From: Polytrichum commune
Lineage: Eukaryota; Streptophyta; Polytrichopsida; Polytrichales; Polytrichaceae
NCBI GenBank assembly: GCA_950295325.1
Contig: OX485803.1
Span: 16,616,001 to 16,680,000 of the forward strand
DNA length: 64,000 nt
Direction: 5' to 3'
Positions within the stretch are counted from its first letter, which is position 1, and every line of letters begins with the position of its first letter. Made by a program: the position numbers and the translations under genes. Under the pieces are notes generated by a model. It was not told the DNA's origin, ran no database searches, and worked only from the letters and a program-made list of their open reading frames with translations. This document shows, one piece after another, positions 22,216 to 34,600 of this stretch.

Positions 22216-22609
22216 CTGTGTGACGTGGCCCTTAGTTGGGACTAGGACTAGGACTAGCTGTCAAATCTAAGCTTACTTGACCCTTGAGTGCCCACAAATG
22301 ACTCGAGGAGGTCATCTCTTGGAAAGAACTCCTCTCATTAGACACATGTGGAGCCACCTCCATAGTTTTCCAAAAGGTGCTCATGGATGTATTGATCATA
22401 ACAAACTTAACGAGCACATTCTTGGTCCAAAATGCTTAAGGAGTTATTCACAACTATATTTAAATCTTGTTGATTTGTGAACATTACCTTCAAATTTTGT
22501 CCAAGGGGGTTCTTTCAAGTTTGCCCGATGAATTTTGCATTGTTGGAGAGATAGGGGTGCACAATATAATGTCCAAATTGGATGACCTTCAAGCACCAGT
22601 AGAAAATTA

Positions 22610-22908
22610 TGTCCAGAAAAACCGTAGCCAAAATCGGCTGTAGTTTTTTTGACCAGCCAGATCTACAGTCACTAGATGACTACAAATGTTTCTGTTTCAT
22701 TTTCCGGCTGTAATTTTAGGAATTTTGAGGCTTGTAATATACCGTTAGAAAGGTATTTTCAAGACCTTTCCAACAGTATATTATACGCCCCAAAATTTCT
22801 GAAAATCAGTCGATGAACCAAAAACAAATATGCAGTTGTTTAGTGACTGCAAATCAAGCTGGTGAAAAGAACCGCGACCGATTTCGGCTGCAATTCTTTT
22901 TGGCAGAG
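22610..22908. repeat. Complete 300-bp foldback (palindromic) element
   Basis: The whole stretch folds on a centre near 22,758 (TATTTTCAAGA). Left-arm landmarks and their right-arm partners: CCAAAATCGGCTG with CGATTTCGGCTG (reverse-complement sense), CTACAGTCACTA with TAGTGACTGCAAA, TGTTTCTGTTTCATTTTCCGG with the sequence near 22,815-22,835, and GTAATATACCGTTAGAAAGG with CCTTTCCAACAGTATATTAT. Arms of about 145 bp pair with moderate mismatch from end to end. A foldback MITE or an inverted duplication able to give double-stranded RNA. Confidence 0.88.
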
Positions 22909-23445
22909 TTGTTTACTAGTGAAGCCAATGCACTTTGACCTCTCTTAAAATTTCCACTTGAAGTCTAAACTTGTAAAGTCAAATCCGTTTATGTTATATA
23001 ATGTGTCATCATGAATTATGGGTGAAAAACTTTATTCATCATATGATCCAACTCTAGTAAAATAGTTTTCATGCTCGCACAACTTCGACATTGATGGACT
23101 CTTGATCTCATATAATATATTTGCCTTGAAATCGTTAGGAGACATTGGAGTTGGCTATCTATTTTGAGGCATATGCTAGGTTACAATGATGATTAGCAAC
23201 TTAACATAAGTGTCACCTCATGACACTTGGTTCAAGTGTGCTAACTAATATCTTAGCATGGGTATGATCAATAGTGTTAATGAGGTGCATACCTATGTTA
23301 TACGATGGTCTACAAATTGACTTGAGTGTACACAAAGGACACTTGCCATTAGTATGCTCAAGAATATCTTCCTTTTGCATACTATAATGTAAACGCATGA
23401 CACTTGCCATTAGTACGCTAAAATATATCTATGCCTTACATATTA

Positions 23446-24770
23446 AAACACAAGACTAGCTATCATCCACAATATCCTAATGTGCTACTCTAAATGTCAT
23501 AATATAGATATTTTTTCACTTAAAGAAGTTACTTATGTTGACAAATGGAATCATATTGAGAATTATTAGACATTACACTGTGAGACCTCTAAGCATCTAG
23601 TTTAGGCCCTTCGCAAATAGTGTACATGACACTAAATACCATAAATGGTGTTGTCCAAGTGATTAGTTATGTGAAAGCACATAAACAGAAAATTCTCCAA
23701 AATTCTTGAGATATCAAAGAGATTGTCTGCTTTGGGCTTTTCAGGATGGCTTAACCCCCTTGGGCAATAAAGGGTTGAGGAAATAGTAACAAAATAGATG
23801 GACTTTGATCTTGAAATTGTTGTAAGTGAGCTCACTGCTTTAAATATTGTATTTAGTGTCACCAACACTAAATCTAAACCTATCACTAAATGTGAATCCA
23901 ACATTATTTGTCGTTCCTTGTAACAAAATTTGGGTATTATAGATTTACAATATTGCAAATGTTGTCACTCACTTAAGTGACTTTTCACTCCAATTTCAAT
24001 TATTCGTGCCAATATTTCATTCCAATAATGCTATGATGTAGAATATACCAAACTTTGTAAATATTCATCACAAATCTGTAAGTTGGGATGACAATATTTG
24101 TAAACTCATCCATGAGAAGTGTCATTAGAAAAGTTACGATGATGACATAAACTACTATATGACACTAAATGCAATATTTAGTGTAGTTGGCCAACATGAC
24201 TGTCTTATTGTGAAATTAAAATATTAAAGAATGAAAACCAATGGAGATCAAGATGTTTTGGGGGTCACCAAAGTATGGCCTAATAATAATTGGGGTGTAA
24301 TCGTGACATTGAAGGGGCACAACTTAAGGGGTAAAAAGTATGACAAGACTTGTTGTGTTCATAACATTATTCAGATTCATAAAAATGTTATCTAGGACTG
24401 ACAATATTCCACATAATATTCCTGGAATAATGTTGTGTTTGCCAATGTGTGTGCATATCATTTCTTTTTGTTCACCAATCTGTGAGGGTATCCATCAAGG
24501 TATTGAAAGAAAACCCCCCAAAAAGGTTACCCGATGGGCCATCCTATCAAAAATATTCATAAAATGTTCAAGAATGTTAAGGTGATACCATAGGATTTAG
24601 GAACGGAATAAGGTATTTCAAGTGGGTATAATACTGACATTGAAGGACTCCTGTGATACCCTCCATGGCCGATATCATATACCCGGACATATCACCGAAC
24701 TGATACCCGGGTATAACCTAGATACCCGCGACGCAGTATGCGAGTCGCTGCTCTGTTTAGTCACAAATGG
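23446..24770. other. AT-rich region with clustered ACACTAAAT motifs
   Basis: No gene is seen. The motif CACTAAAT or its complement occurs about six times between 23,629 and 24,185, often as facing pairs. Near 24,655-24,740 there is a short GC-rich stretch with repeated GATACCCG. The rest is featureless. Confidence 0.5.
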
Positions 24771-25045
24771 ATGAATGATGACATTTATGCATGAGTCTGT
24801 TCATCTACATCCAAGGATGAAACAGGAGAAGCGCGACACGTCAGCTGGAGTTGCGGCCATGGTGAGAGCGGATTCACGCAATTCTTCCCGATTGGCGCTC
24901 TCCTCACTTCGATGCAAAGCTAAAATTGTGGAAGCCTCAGTTACCAAAAAAAAATTGCTCCCCATCTAAAATTTCCCCATTTCAGAGGCAAAAGAGATTG
25001 CGATTTCAGTCTCGGAACTCAACGACAATTTGGTATGCTCCTGCG

Positions 25046-27786
25046 ATGGCGTCGTCATTGATGTGCAGCTGCCCCGTCACGAAATTGTCACAACACTTTC
25101 CAATTGCATCTCCCTCCGGAACTAATAACGAAATCTCGTGGCGTCGGAGAGGAGGAGGACCGAGAAGCAATCTCGTTGTTCTGAGGTGAGGATTTGAGTC
25201 ACAAATGATTTAGGCGTTCTTAATCACCGTAATCTACGAATATTGTTCGAGTCCTTTGTCGTTTGTTCTCATTGCCACCATTGAATTGACTTCATTGAGT
25301 AATTAAGTTTTGAAGGAGGAGTTCCAGGGAGTTTTTGTACATGAATGATAGTTGCGAATCGGTTTGGAGCTAATTTCTCATGCCAAAGATAGTGTATTAG
25401 TATAAGCCACATGGCACGGTGCTGTAAATTTGAGATAGGGGATTTTATATTTAACATTGTTGCAGTGATTGGTGACTGAGGCATGTGGGTGTTATTCGGT
25501 TTCGTTTTTCATGTTCGCCAACTTCTACCGATTAGGTTTACACGACCAAACTTGTGTTGCATTAGCAAATCTCATCGTCAAAAATAGTCAAAAATAGGAA
25601 GCATCGTCAAAAATTGGACATTCCCTGATTAAGTATTGGATATCAAAAGTGCATGTTTGTTGATTTCTTAACTGAATACATAGGTCCTCCCAAATTCCCA
25701 ATTGTGTCACTATTGAGGGTGGAGTAGTTAATTAATTTTGAGACTGTGGTCCAATCTCTTTTAAACACGCCAATCAAATATAGGGCCCCGATTAAGAAAA
25801 ATAACTGAATAACACCCGCACATCTTATCCAGGAGCAGGTTACACTATTCAACTCGGTGCAGCTTTGATGAGGGTTTTGTAAAATCAGTGAGACCAGGTC
25901 AGCACTCTTCTCTTTCAAGGTGGTAAAGGTATGCTGTTTAATGGTGGTAATTCAATGCACTGTTTACAGAGAACAGAGATTTTGTTTTTGGCAGGAGTAC
26001 ATGTTCTGTGAAGAGTGGGCTGTTAATACTCTTCTTGCGTATGAAATCTGAAGAGATGTGATTGAGTCAAATTTAAAACTTTGTGGAAGTACCTGTAGTG
26101 ACTGCAATCCGTGGTTATTTGGTTTGAGTCTCTTTGTGACTTGTCACAGAGCAGTGTGTAACACTCCCTGATGAATTGGGCGGATCTTGGAATCCTTTAA
26201 CAGGCTGTGATGTAACACTTTCATCAATCTGACACTTGGTGCTACATGACAAGTCATGCAGACCTTTTTATTTAACATGCCATGCTATTTTCAATGCCAA
26301 ACTAAATCAGATGTTTAGTGTACTGATTTTCCAAATCGATGGACTCCAACCATTGTGCGAGTCGGTTGCAGTAGCAACATTTGATATGTTTCTTACCTTC
26401 TGCTGAAGACATTTTGTGGCAGTATCCTCTCACCGTGTCAGCTACCAAGAGCCTTTGCGCCTACTTCAAGAGTTTGATGATGGAGGTTCAGATCCTAGTG
26501 CACATGCAGACTACTACATTCAGCTCACAACAAGCAATGAGGAGAAGTCCACCTTATCAACAACAAACTCTGGAATAATTCTGTCTTTGATCAGTGAGCA
26601 AGGTGAAGCTTTGGTGCACAGAATCCTCCCAGTTAAAGAGCATGGGGATTCTAGAATGCGTTTTCAGAGAGGTGCAGTGGACATGGTGCATTTTCGTGGT
26701 CCAAATCTTGGCCGAATTGCTGCCCTTTGGATTGCTCCAGAAGAAGGTTTGTGTTTCTTCCTGGCTAAGCAAGGACTTCCCCAAGTCTAAAAATAATTGG
26801 TTTATGTGCAGCAGGGCAGCATGAATTCCTATTGTTCTTTGTGAATGTTTTTTAAATCTGAGGTTAAGGAAAGCGATACAGCAGTGACAAATTGAGTGAC
26901 AAATTGAGTGTTGGATTTAGGCTATTTAAGTCACCAGATCCTGCAGTCCATTGAGCTCTCATTTGTGTATCGGTCCTTCAAAAGGGTGATGTAGAGTTTA
27001 GTTTAGCAACATCAAAGAATTCGCCCCATTGAAAATGCTTGCTTTTGTTTAAAAAATCATATCAATTGTGGTGCAGGAACCTGGCGGTTGGAGCAAGTTA
27101 CAGTTACCATCATGCCGTGTGCAGAAGACCAAGAAAAAGCCACCCATTCAAAGGAGGCAAAGGGTAATTTCCACATGTTTCATGGACATGACATGCTCCT
27201 GGGTGATGGAGAGGACTTACCTGCAATTGAGCTAAAACCAACTCAGATTCTTGAGTGTAATGGACCAGATGACTCAGCACTAAGCAGACTAAACACTTCA
27301 TTGAGGGCACCATCCAAGACTGCTGATGAGTCGGAAAAGCTGAGGGAATATAGTATGCAAGAGTACACAGCTCTCAAAACTTTCTTACTAGGTTCAACTT
27401 CCGCCATGGTTGGCTTGGGGACATTTGGGTTGGCTTTGCTTGGTGCTCCAGATATGGCCCAAGGCTTTGCTGTCGGTGGTGTAGGAGGGCTCATCTATCT
27501 GTTCCTATTACAGAGAGCCGTAGATCAAATACCAAGTCCACAAGCTCCAAATCAAGAGAAATTAGCCAATCGCCAAACCACACCCTCGGGGCTAAAAGTG
27601 AAAGCCCCAGCAGCAAGTTTTGCCTTAATAGTGGGTCTTGCACTGGTCTTGACAAGGGCTACACAGGCTTCAAGTGTTGTGAGCCTACCCCCTCAAGCCC
27701 TTCTGGCTGGAGCACTTGGATTTCTTACTTCAAAGGTTGCTGTTTTTCTGGCTGCCTTCTCATCTCCTAGCATCAAGGACAGATAG
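25046..27786 (+). CDS. Plastid membrane protein with PLAT-like domain and C-terminal membrane segments
   Basis: Three exons: 25,046-25,185, 26,409-26,746 and 27,077-27,786; introns are GT...AG and the phases fit. The product is 395 aa. The first 45-50 residues are Ser/Arg-rich and poor in acidic residues, like a chloroplast transit peptide. A beta-rich region (DYYIQLTTSN to RLEQVTVTIMP) resembles PLAT/LH2 domains, with RGAVDMVHFRGPNLGRIAALW matching the usual pattern. The C-terminal third has hydrophobic segments separated by GGVGGLIYLFLLQRAVDQI, which resembles the Atp1/UncI-like membrane part of green-lineage CGL160 proteins. That is a resemblance from memory, not an identification. Likely site: thylakoid or envelope membrane. 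Intron 1 contains dispersed repeat A. Acceptor 26,408 is chosen over 26,422 because only it keeps the frame open. Confidence 0.78.
25485..25800 (+). repeat. Dispersed repeat A, copy 2 (inside an intron)
   Basis: The partner of 17,095-17,460, same orientation, lying wholly in intron 1 of the PLAT-like plastid protein gene. Confidence 0.75.
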
Positions 27787-29017
27787 ATACATTGGAAGAG
27801 GAGGGATTGTACAGTCTGTAAAGTATGAACCTGATTACTGTACCATGACGAATCTCACTTGATGCCAATTGCATGAGAAGAATTTCAAGTTGACATTATA
27901 TTCAGTTGATCAAAATACAGGGGTTTGTGCTTATGCTTTAGATACTTACTTCACTTCATCTTTCAATTCACAACTGCCTTTCACGTAATCTACAAGGATC
28001 CTGATTACCAGTAGGTTGATAGCAGGTTGGGCATATTGCCTAATAATTAGTAAGTCCAAAAATTAGGTGAATATGCATATGTGCATTTCTTCATTTAGGG
28101 ACATAGCATATCCTACTTACAAATCCATGTACTGAAACTTGTTTTTTCATTCATTCATGACTTGGGATTGAACTCTCCAACGCACCAAATTTCTTCAAAT
28201 TCAGGCATTTTGATCATTTATTTTTTCTTTCATTTAGGCCATCTAGCCCAATAATTTCCGAAAAAAGTAGACTTCATTATTTTGAATTATTTTCTGCCCA
28301 ACTTGCTAACCGGGTAGGGTAGTCTTAAGCACCCAGAAAATGTGATTTTGGTTGGATTGGATGTAAACAAGGAACAAAATTAATAAGCTAGGTAGCACCA
28401 CTCTAGTGCCAACACAATGCAGAGAATAAAGAACAGAACAACTAACAGTTAACGAGTAATTTTGGAAATCTATCAACTTTGATGTTTCTCACAATCCCAG
28501 CCAGTCTGCCCTGTTGCCATGGGCTAAATTTTGGTTGCAAGTTCTAAACAACTTGCTAAGCTTGAGGGCATTGAGAAACCAGGTATCATGCCTTCCACAG
28601 CACAAGTCTCACCAGAGTACATCTTTTGAGTCCCAAACCCTTTGAGCTGGAACTAATTGGTTCAGTGACAAAATTGCTAGTGGCAGCTGGGAACAAAATT
28701 GCTCAAGGTTTTACCCCCACTAACAAGTGGACAAAGAATCCCTTGACAGGTCTCCATCATGCTCATCCCTGCACCAACTTAGCAACAAGCTGTGCTTATT
28801 AGTACTCACTTAGAGTGATATCAAGGGGAAGACGTATGGTATCAATTTAATTAATGTTTTTTATGAGAAGACATTGAATGCGTCATAAATTGGAGACTTA
28901 AGGTAGACTTACATGCCTAATTCAGTTACTTATCTTAATCAGACACCTACATTTGAGTGGTGCAAGGTTAGGTGTGATTCCGAGAGGGGACAACAAAAAG
29001 GCAAGTATGTTAACTAC
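27787..29017. other. Intergenic, no gene seen
   Basis: This is the 3' UTR of the plastid protein gene and AT-rich flank between it and the convergent U2 snRNP A' gene. No RNA gene, repeat or coding exon is recognised. Confidence 0.55.
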
Positions 29018-29260
29018 TCTAGGTCCAATAGTCAACTTAATTGGGGAGGGGGGGGACCCCTATATAACTATTTCATGAGCATGAGAATCTTCACTTTGAT
29101 GATGAATAAGATATTCCTATGAACTCCAAAAATGACGAGGAAAGTGGCTACAACCTTGATTTGGATTTGCTAACCATCTCGTACTAATCAACGTGTTTCG
29201 AATCCCAGGAGAAGTGATCTAGTCAGAAAGTGACCATTTAAGACCCATCTACCTTATTTG
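29018..29260 (+). repeat. Dispersed repeat C, copy 1
   Basis: It resembles 60,688-60,925 in the same orientation. Shared landmarks: CTAGGT(C/T)CAATAGTCAAC, AATCTTCACTTTG, GAGGAAAGTGGCTA, CTAACCATCTC(G/A)TACTAAT and CATTTAAGACCCATCT at the end. Partial copies of its right end occur near 17,440-17,470 and 17,515-17,590. It abuts the 3' end of the U2 snRNP A' coding sequence (stop at 29,269). Confidence 0.8.
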
Positions 29261-29268
29261 TTGCCCAA

Positions 29269-32200
29269 TTAGGAAAATAATACCTCTTCCATTGCTGTGG
29301 TATCATCCAATTGTTCAGTACTTGATGGAGGAAGATTGTCACTCTGTGCCACAGGATTTTTTAAGGCATCATCTCCTGGAAGCACAAAGTCTGAGGGTAA
29401 CTGCCCCTGCTTAAGAGCCTGTACAAACCACAGCCAATCCAATGATTACCAGAAGGTTATTACAGATAGTTACAGTGTAAAGGAAACAGAAAGCACAAAA
29501 GGAGAACAGAAGGAAGTGGACAACGCACAGCAAAAATACCTTCTCAAGCCTGGCCACTTCTTCGAGTGTTTGAGAGTTTGCAATAGCAGACTGCATCCAG
29601 AAAATTAAACATTGATATTAAAATTTGATGCATCTAATTTTCCCTGGTGCTATCTGACTACTGACCACTGATTATCTACCATGCATGACTTATGAGTAGC
29701 TTTTGACTTGCTTTTGAGTTGAATTGTTGTGGAGTGAAACATAAATTCAAGTCAATAACAGTCCATCAAAATTATCAGTGAATAACTTGAAGAATGTTGT
29801 CTCAGAAGGACACAATCTCCTCTCAATGACCGGATATGCTTGGATGCAAGCATGGAAAAGTGGATCATAAAGTGCTCTAGTATACTTAAACCATTAGTTT
29901 TTTGGTCAAACACCTTGAAGTACTAATAAAATGTTGTTCAAATTGAATTATTTTTCATGATGCCCTCTATTTTTGTGTTAAGTACCCAAATATAGAATAT
30001 CAAGATTAGATTTTCAAAACTTATTATTTAAAGTAATGTTCAAAAGCAAAATGGCTAAATTTGATTTTGGACGTGAATTTCATGAGCTCAAAATGTTTTG
30101 AACTTGGAAATGTTTTCATATTCCTTGAATTCATTATGTACTTTAGGGCATCATCAATATTTTTTTGAAGAAAATCATCAATTTAATGTAATTTTATATT
30201 AAACAAATTTTGGACAATTACTTGTTCCATATCACCTACTTATAAACCACTTGCACCATCTTCTAAAATATGAATATTTTTGAGATTATTTTTGTCAACA
30301 TATTTTGCTTGGCTATGTTAATCAATATGTTTTTAAGTGTTTATGATTTATTTTATTTTAAATTTCAAAGTTAGTAAATAGTTTTGAATACTTTAACCTA
30401 TGTACGGATCAAGAGCTGTGCATTTTACTGTGCTTGCATACTACAAATTTGTTAAACAAAATGGTAAATGTACTAAGAGCATATTGAAGAAGTTTAGCAT
30501 GCCCATCAGCACAACAAAATCACAAAATCAATATGCAGATAGCGCACATAAATATGACTGCATCAGTCAAGAAAGTTTGAAGTAAATATTACCTTGATCG
30601 CAATAAGTTGTTCTGGGGTGGGACCTTTACGAGATGGCTCTTCTACTTTTGCAGGAACTTCAGGTAGGATATCTACAGGAATCTCGCCTGGCACAAAAGT
30701 TTTCGCTGGAGTAGGGGCTTTGGTAGGTTGACCATTTTCAGTAGCAAACAATTTTCCAGCTTCTTGCCTTTCCTGCAAGCAATAAGTAGCACCTTCCATT
30801 AAAACACACCACATGATATCAAAATGGGAAAGACCCAAGATCCTCAATGTGCCGATTACCAAAAAAAGTCTTCATCACCCTCCAGCTGAGGAACATGTTT
30901 CACGGACATGGATTGCCTGCATTCCACAAATAAGTGACTTCAATCAAACTTACTAACCGTTTCTTTTCCTTCAAGCAGGTGAATGACATGTACAACTACG
31001 CCATCTTCAGCACAGATACCTCACCATCACTTAACAAGTGCTTACACAAAACCTCGGAAGTCATAATCAAATACCTGAAGTTTCACTTTCTTGAAGTCCA
31101 GAAGTCGAAGATTGGGAAGCTTGTGTATGAGATGTAACCGGTAGTTTGGCTTCTTGGTGACAAGATTATCCAGCAAGCACAAATTCTGCAGATTTACAAG
31201 CGTTGCGAGGGAATCAAGGTCCACCAGATTCGATAGCCTATTGTTTGTCAGCACCAGAGACTCCAATTTTGGCAGTGCCGCTGCACAATCACAGAGTCTC
31301 ACATGCTCTCATCAGCGAGATCGTTGAAAGTACAGCCTCTGGCATGCGAAAAGCATCTTGGGGTGAAAAAGAAAAATTTCCAGTGTTAACTCCTGGCTAA
31401 CATACATCCACTAAGCATGAAATTCAAATTTTTTTAAATTCATACCTCCAATACTAGGACTGATGCGCGCTATTCTATTGTTGTTGACAAGCAATGTGGT
31501 AAGGCGTTTCAGATGAGGAAACCCTTCAAGCTTCACAATCTCATTATCAGATATGTCAATGCTGGCATATTGGTCCTGTAAACAAATTTTGACAGCAAAG
31601 ATAATATCAAAGATACATCACCATGATACATCTTGAAAATTACTGGAGTTTCAAAACTAGACTCTAAAGCACTCAAGTGAATTGAGCGGCTGCTGCTGAA
31701 AGATATAGAAGCCATACCTCTGTAGCCCCAAGATTTTCAATGACCCCAATCTTGTTTCCTGCAAATGAAGTCAGACCCCAATTGTTTCAGTACCTAAGCC
31801 AATGGCAACGTGCACCATACCAGAAAACCTAAACCTAAAAGCTTGAGTGCTTCTACTAATAGTTTTCTAAGACATCACAAATACTTGTCTAAGTTCGAAC
31901 ATCCTGCCAGAGCTCTTGGAGTCATGACAAAAAGGAATGGCAGTTGGATATGAATGACTGATTCTCCCGTCTCTAACAGAAGAGAACTGTACCAGGTTAC
32001 AAAACCGAAGTGACTAAATCTCTATTTCATTGCTGGTATGCATGTTTCATCAGTCGCTTCACAGTAGACATCCCTGCTTGTTGAGAAGAATGTGCTAATT
32101 ATTGTGATCATAATTAGCAACAACTCATACACTACAGTCTAGGCAATGTTATTATACTTGTCATTTATTCACACTCTCTATTTAGGTCCAAGCCATTTGG

Positions 32201-32536
32201 CTCCGAACGGCATTTTTGGAATTACTTATCCTGCTACCGAGTAAACCCGGCGATAATAGGCACGAATCACAACTTCAGGTTCGTCAAAGTCAGCTTGTGT
32301 CAAAATTAGGCTAATATCTACTCCTTACTCAACTACCAAAGCTGAGCGAATTGTTCCTGCAAAACTAATCCAACGCATTTCAACGCCAGCTGCTAAAGTA
32401 AATTATCCGTGTATTTTCTTTGAGAGCATGTTGACTGAGTAGTAATTTTTGTACCACGAAGGTCGAGCTCCCTTTCTCGAACTGCATTGAAGTACTGAGG
32501 AGAGCGCAGAATCAAATCCGCTGTCAACCTCACCAT
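29269..32536 (-). CDS. U2A': U2 small nuclear ribonucleoprotein A' (LRR spliceosome protein)
   Basis: Seven exons in transcription order: 32,536-32,455, 31,758-31,718, 31,575-31,446, 31,280-31,075, 30,772-30,593, 29,590-29,540 and 29,418-29,269. All introns are GT-AG and phases fit, giving 279 aa. The start MVRLTADLILRSPQYFNAVRER... and the LRR region (LTTLLVNNNRIARISP, LVLTNNRLSNLVDLD, NYRLHLIHKLPNLRLLDFKKV) are characteristic of U2A', which with U2B'' binds stem-loop IV of U2 snRNA. A helical Ala/Glu region (SAIANSQTLEEVARLEK) near the C terminus also fits. The last codons (VLFS, stop) follow a GAG|GTATTA that could instead be a splice donor. The stop lies about 10 bp from dispersed repeat C. 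Confidence 0.95.
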
Positions 32537-32639
32537 CGCTACCGGAGTGCTCCTGAAGAAATCTTAAAGTCTCCTCCAAACCTTAACCTGATAGCTTCAA
32601 TGCCTATGACCTGAAATGCTCAGACTCGGTATGCAGCAA

Positions 32640-33990
32640 ATTTCAACCATCGGCCCTCCCAATCGCGAGTCCTGGATGACGACATGTCCATTGACCACAC
32701 GCACAGACAATTATTTTTTGAAGCAAAATAACTATCAACTCAAAATTCGATTGTCACGGTGAGAATCAGACGAGGTCGGATATATAAAGAAAGCGCGGGA
32801 GAAGTGGTTTTCGGTATCCCCTCGAAACAGAACTCTTGTGACCGAATTCAAAGGAACGGGACAAACTTACTATTTGCAATGCAAATACTTAAGCAATGGA
32901 GGGAAAGGAAGAATCAAATGCGAGATGGGTGAGCTGCGAAATGGCTTCTCTCATCAGACTTAAATTGTTAAACCCTAATAACTAAGGAGTGGTATTCCTA
33001 CCATACCAACAACCCAAAGGAAACACACTCTGAATAAATGGCTCACTTTCTCATCCACCATGTTTCACGCGTTCATCTACAAGTATTCGTCCTTCCCCTG
33101 TTTTGTGTCTCTGTCCTTCGAAGACATGGAGTTTTGATGGGCTTGGGGTCATCGCTACTTTACTTACACACAAAATGACAAACCTATTCATTCTTCACCT
33201 TACGACGATCAGGAGTGCTTATAATTTATTGGGTAAGAAATGAATGCAAACAACCTTATGAGAGTAGTTGGACCCGCGTTAATGGCCACACGGAAATTCC
33301 TTTTGAGCCATCACAGGTTCTCCTCAATCAGCAGACCGTGGCCAGTATAATTGGTTATGCCATTGAAGATGCGTTTTTGGCGTTTGAAGATGATTGGTGC
33401 ATGATTCCACAAAAGATCCAGAGATGGTTCCGAATGTTTTTCCTACTGTGAACCCTAAGTTACGTTGAAAGATGTGTGCAGATCATTTCAGTGCTCTCAT
33501 TGCTTGGACAACGCTGGCGTGTATGTAATGTGTATGGTCTCTCCATGGTTTTCATAAAGAAATCCTTATGGACTTCTTGTGGGGTGCATCACACAACTGC
33601 CGGTTAGATAACACTTTTCTCTCAGATTTGGACACAACATCCCCAAATCTCGGCTCTGTAGTGATAAGATGTCCTGTGTAATGAATGGGGATGAGCAACA
33701 ACTGACTGGACGCAGTTGTGTACAGGATGCACTCCGTCAATTCTAGAGGAGTCCTTCACTTGCAGATAAGAATCTAACATGATATATTCCAGGAACAAGA
33801 ATCATCATCATGGGCATGATTAACGGCATGATTAACATTGGCTTTCATTGCTGTGAATTGCTTAACCCGTAGTAACAAAATTCAGAACAAATCGGATTGA
33901 GTCCGATTCAACTTCCAGATAGAGATGCACACGACTGAGTGCCTTTGATAGATACTCCAAGCACAAGAAACACGTGGGGGACCTTGACTC
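32640..33990. other. Intergenic between U2A' and NDPK; no recognised gene
   Basis: It holds the upstream region of U2A' and the distal 3' flank of NDPK. An open frame at about 33,215-33,451 (+) has a protein-like composition but no domain I recognise and no clear splice context. I leave it uncalled. Confidence 0.45.
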
Positions 33991-33997
33991 ATCCATC

Positions 33998-34600
33998 GAA
34001 ATGATAGTCGAGGAAATAACTAATGTCATACCGATATGTAAATTTGTGGCCACACCATACAACCTCAGGCTGCCGCTTCCAACACTTTTATGCGATTCAT
34101 CACTCTTCTATCTCAATTGTGAGACGGAATAATCACCGCACCATTCAACCAGTAACCTGAATCTTAAACCTAATGCAAAAAGAAGGGGAGACCACATTGA
34201 TGGCCATCCATCATCCAATTCTTACTCCTAATCCACACACTACATTTCCAAACAAGGAGTCATAATTATTGAATGATAGTCGAGGAAATAAATAATGTTG
34301 TACAGAAATGTAAATTGGTGACCATCGATCGTCCAGAAACCGCCTGCGAGCTCCCTGGAATACATGCATTCCCATACTGAAAGCTCACACCGTACAACCT
34401 CAGACTGCCGCTTCCAACATTTTATGTGATTCGTTACTCTATCATCTCAATTGTGAGACTGAATCATCACCGCACCATCAAACCAGCACCAAGATTCCTA
34501 AAACCTAATGCAAAAAGGGGAGACCACATTGATGGCCGTCCATCATCCAATTCTAATACCTCATCCACTAACACACTCTACTCTTTCAACCAAGGAGTCA
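33998..34600. repeat. Tandem duplication of the NDPK 3' end and UTR
   Basis: Copy 1 (about 33,998-34,262) and copy 2 (about 34,274-34,600) share GATAGTCGAGGAAATAA, CTGCCGCTTCCAACA, TCTCAATTGTGAGAC, ACCTAATGCAAAAAG, GGGAGACCACATTGATGGCC and AAGGAGTCAT. The last phrase is part of the antisense of the NDPK C-terminal codons, so the distal copy carries a remnant of the gene's final codons. Copy 2 has an extra block of about 60 bp near 34,325-34,390. The spacing is about 275 bp. Confidence 0.82.

Larger units (their letters stand above)
21165..23445. mobile_element. Element with about 250-bp inverted repeats
   Basis: The arm at about 21,165-21,425 matches the reverse complement of about 23,200-23,445 over its whole length with many substitutions and small indels. 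Landmarks in the arms: CGTACTAATGG, AAGTGTCATG, CAAGAGGAAGATATTCTTGAG, and CATGAGGTGA. The 1.8-kb interior has no transposase frame. It includes a dispersed repeat (21,785-22,215) and a complete foldback (22,610-22,908). It is best read as an old non-autonomous DNA transposon with long terminal inverted repeats, later invaded by other elements. Two copies of one repeat in opposite orientation would look the same. Confidence 0.65.

Noticed and set aside
33215-33451. 78-codon open frame with protein-like composition
   Set aside because: No recognisable domain, no neighbouring exons in phase and no conserved motif.
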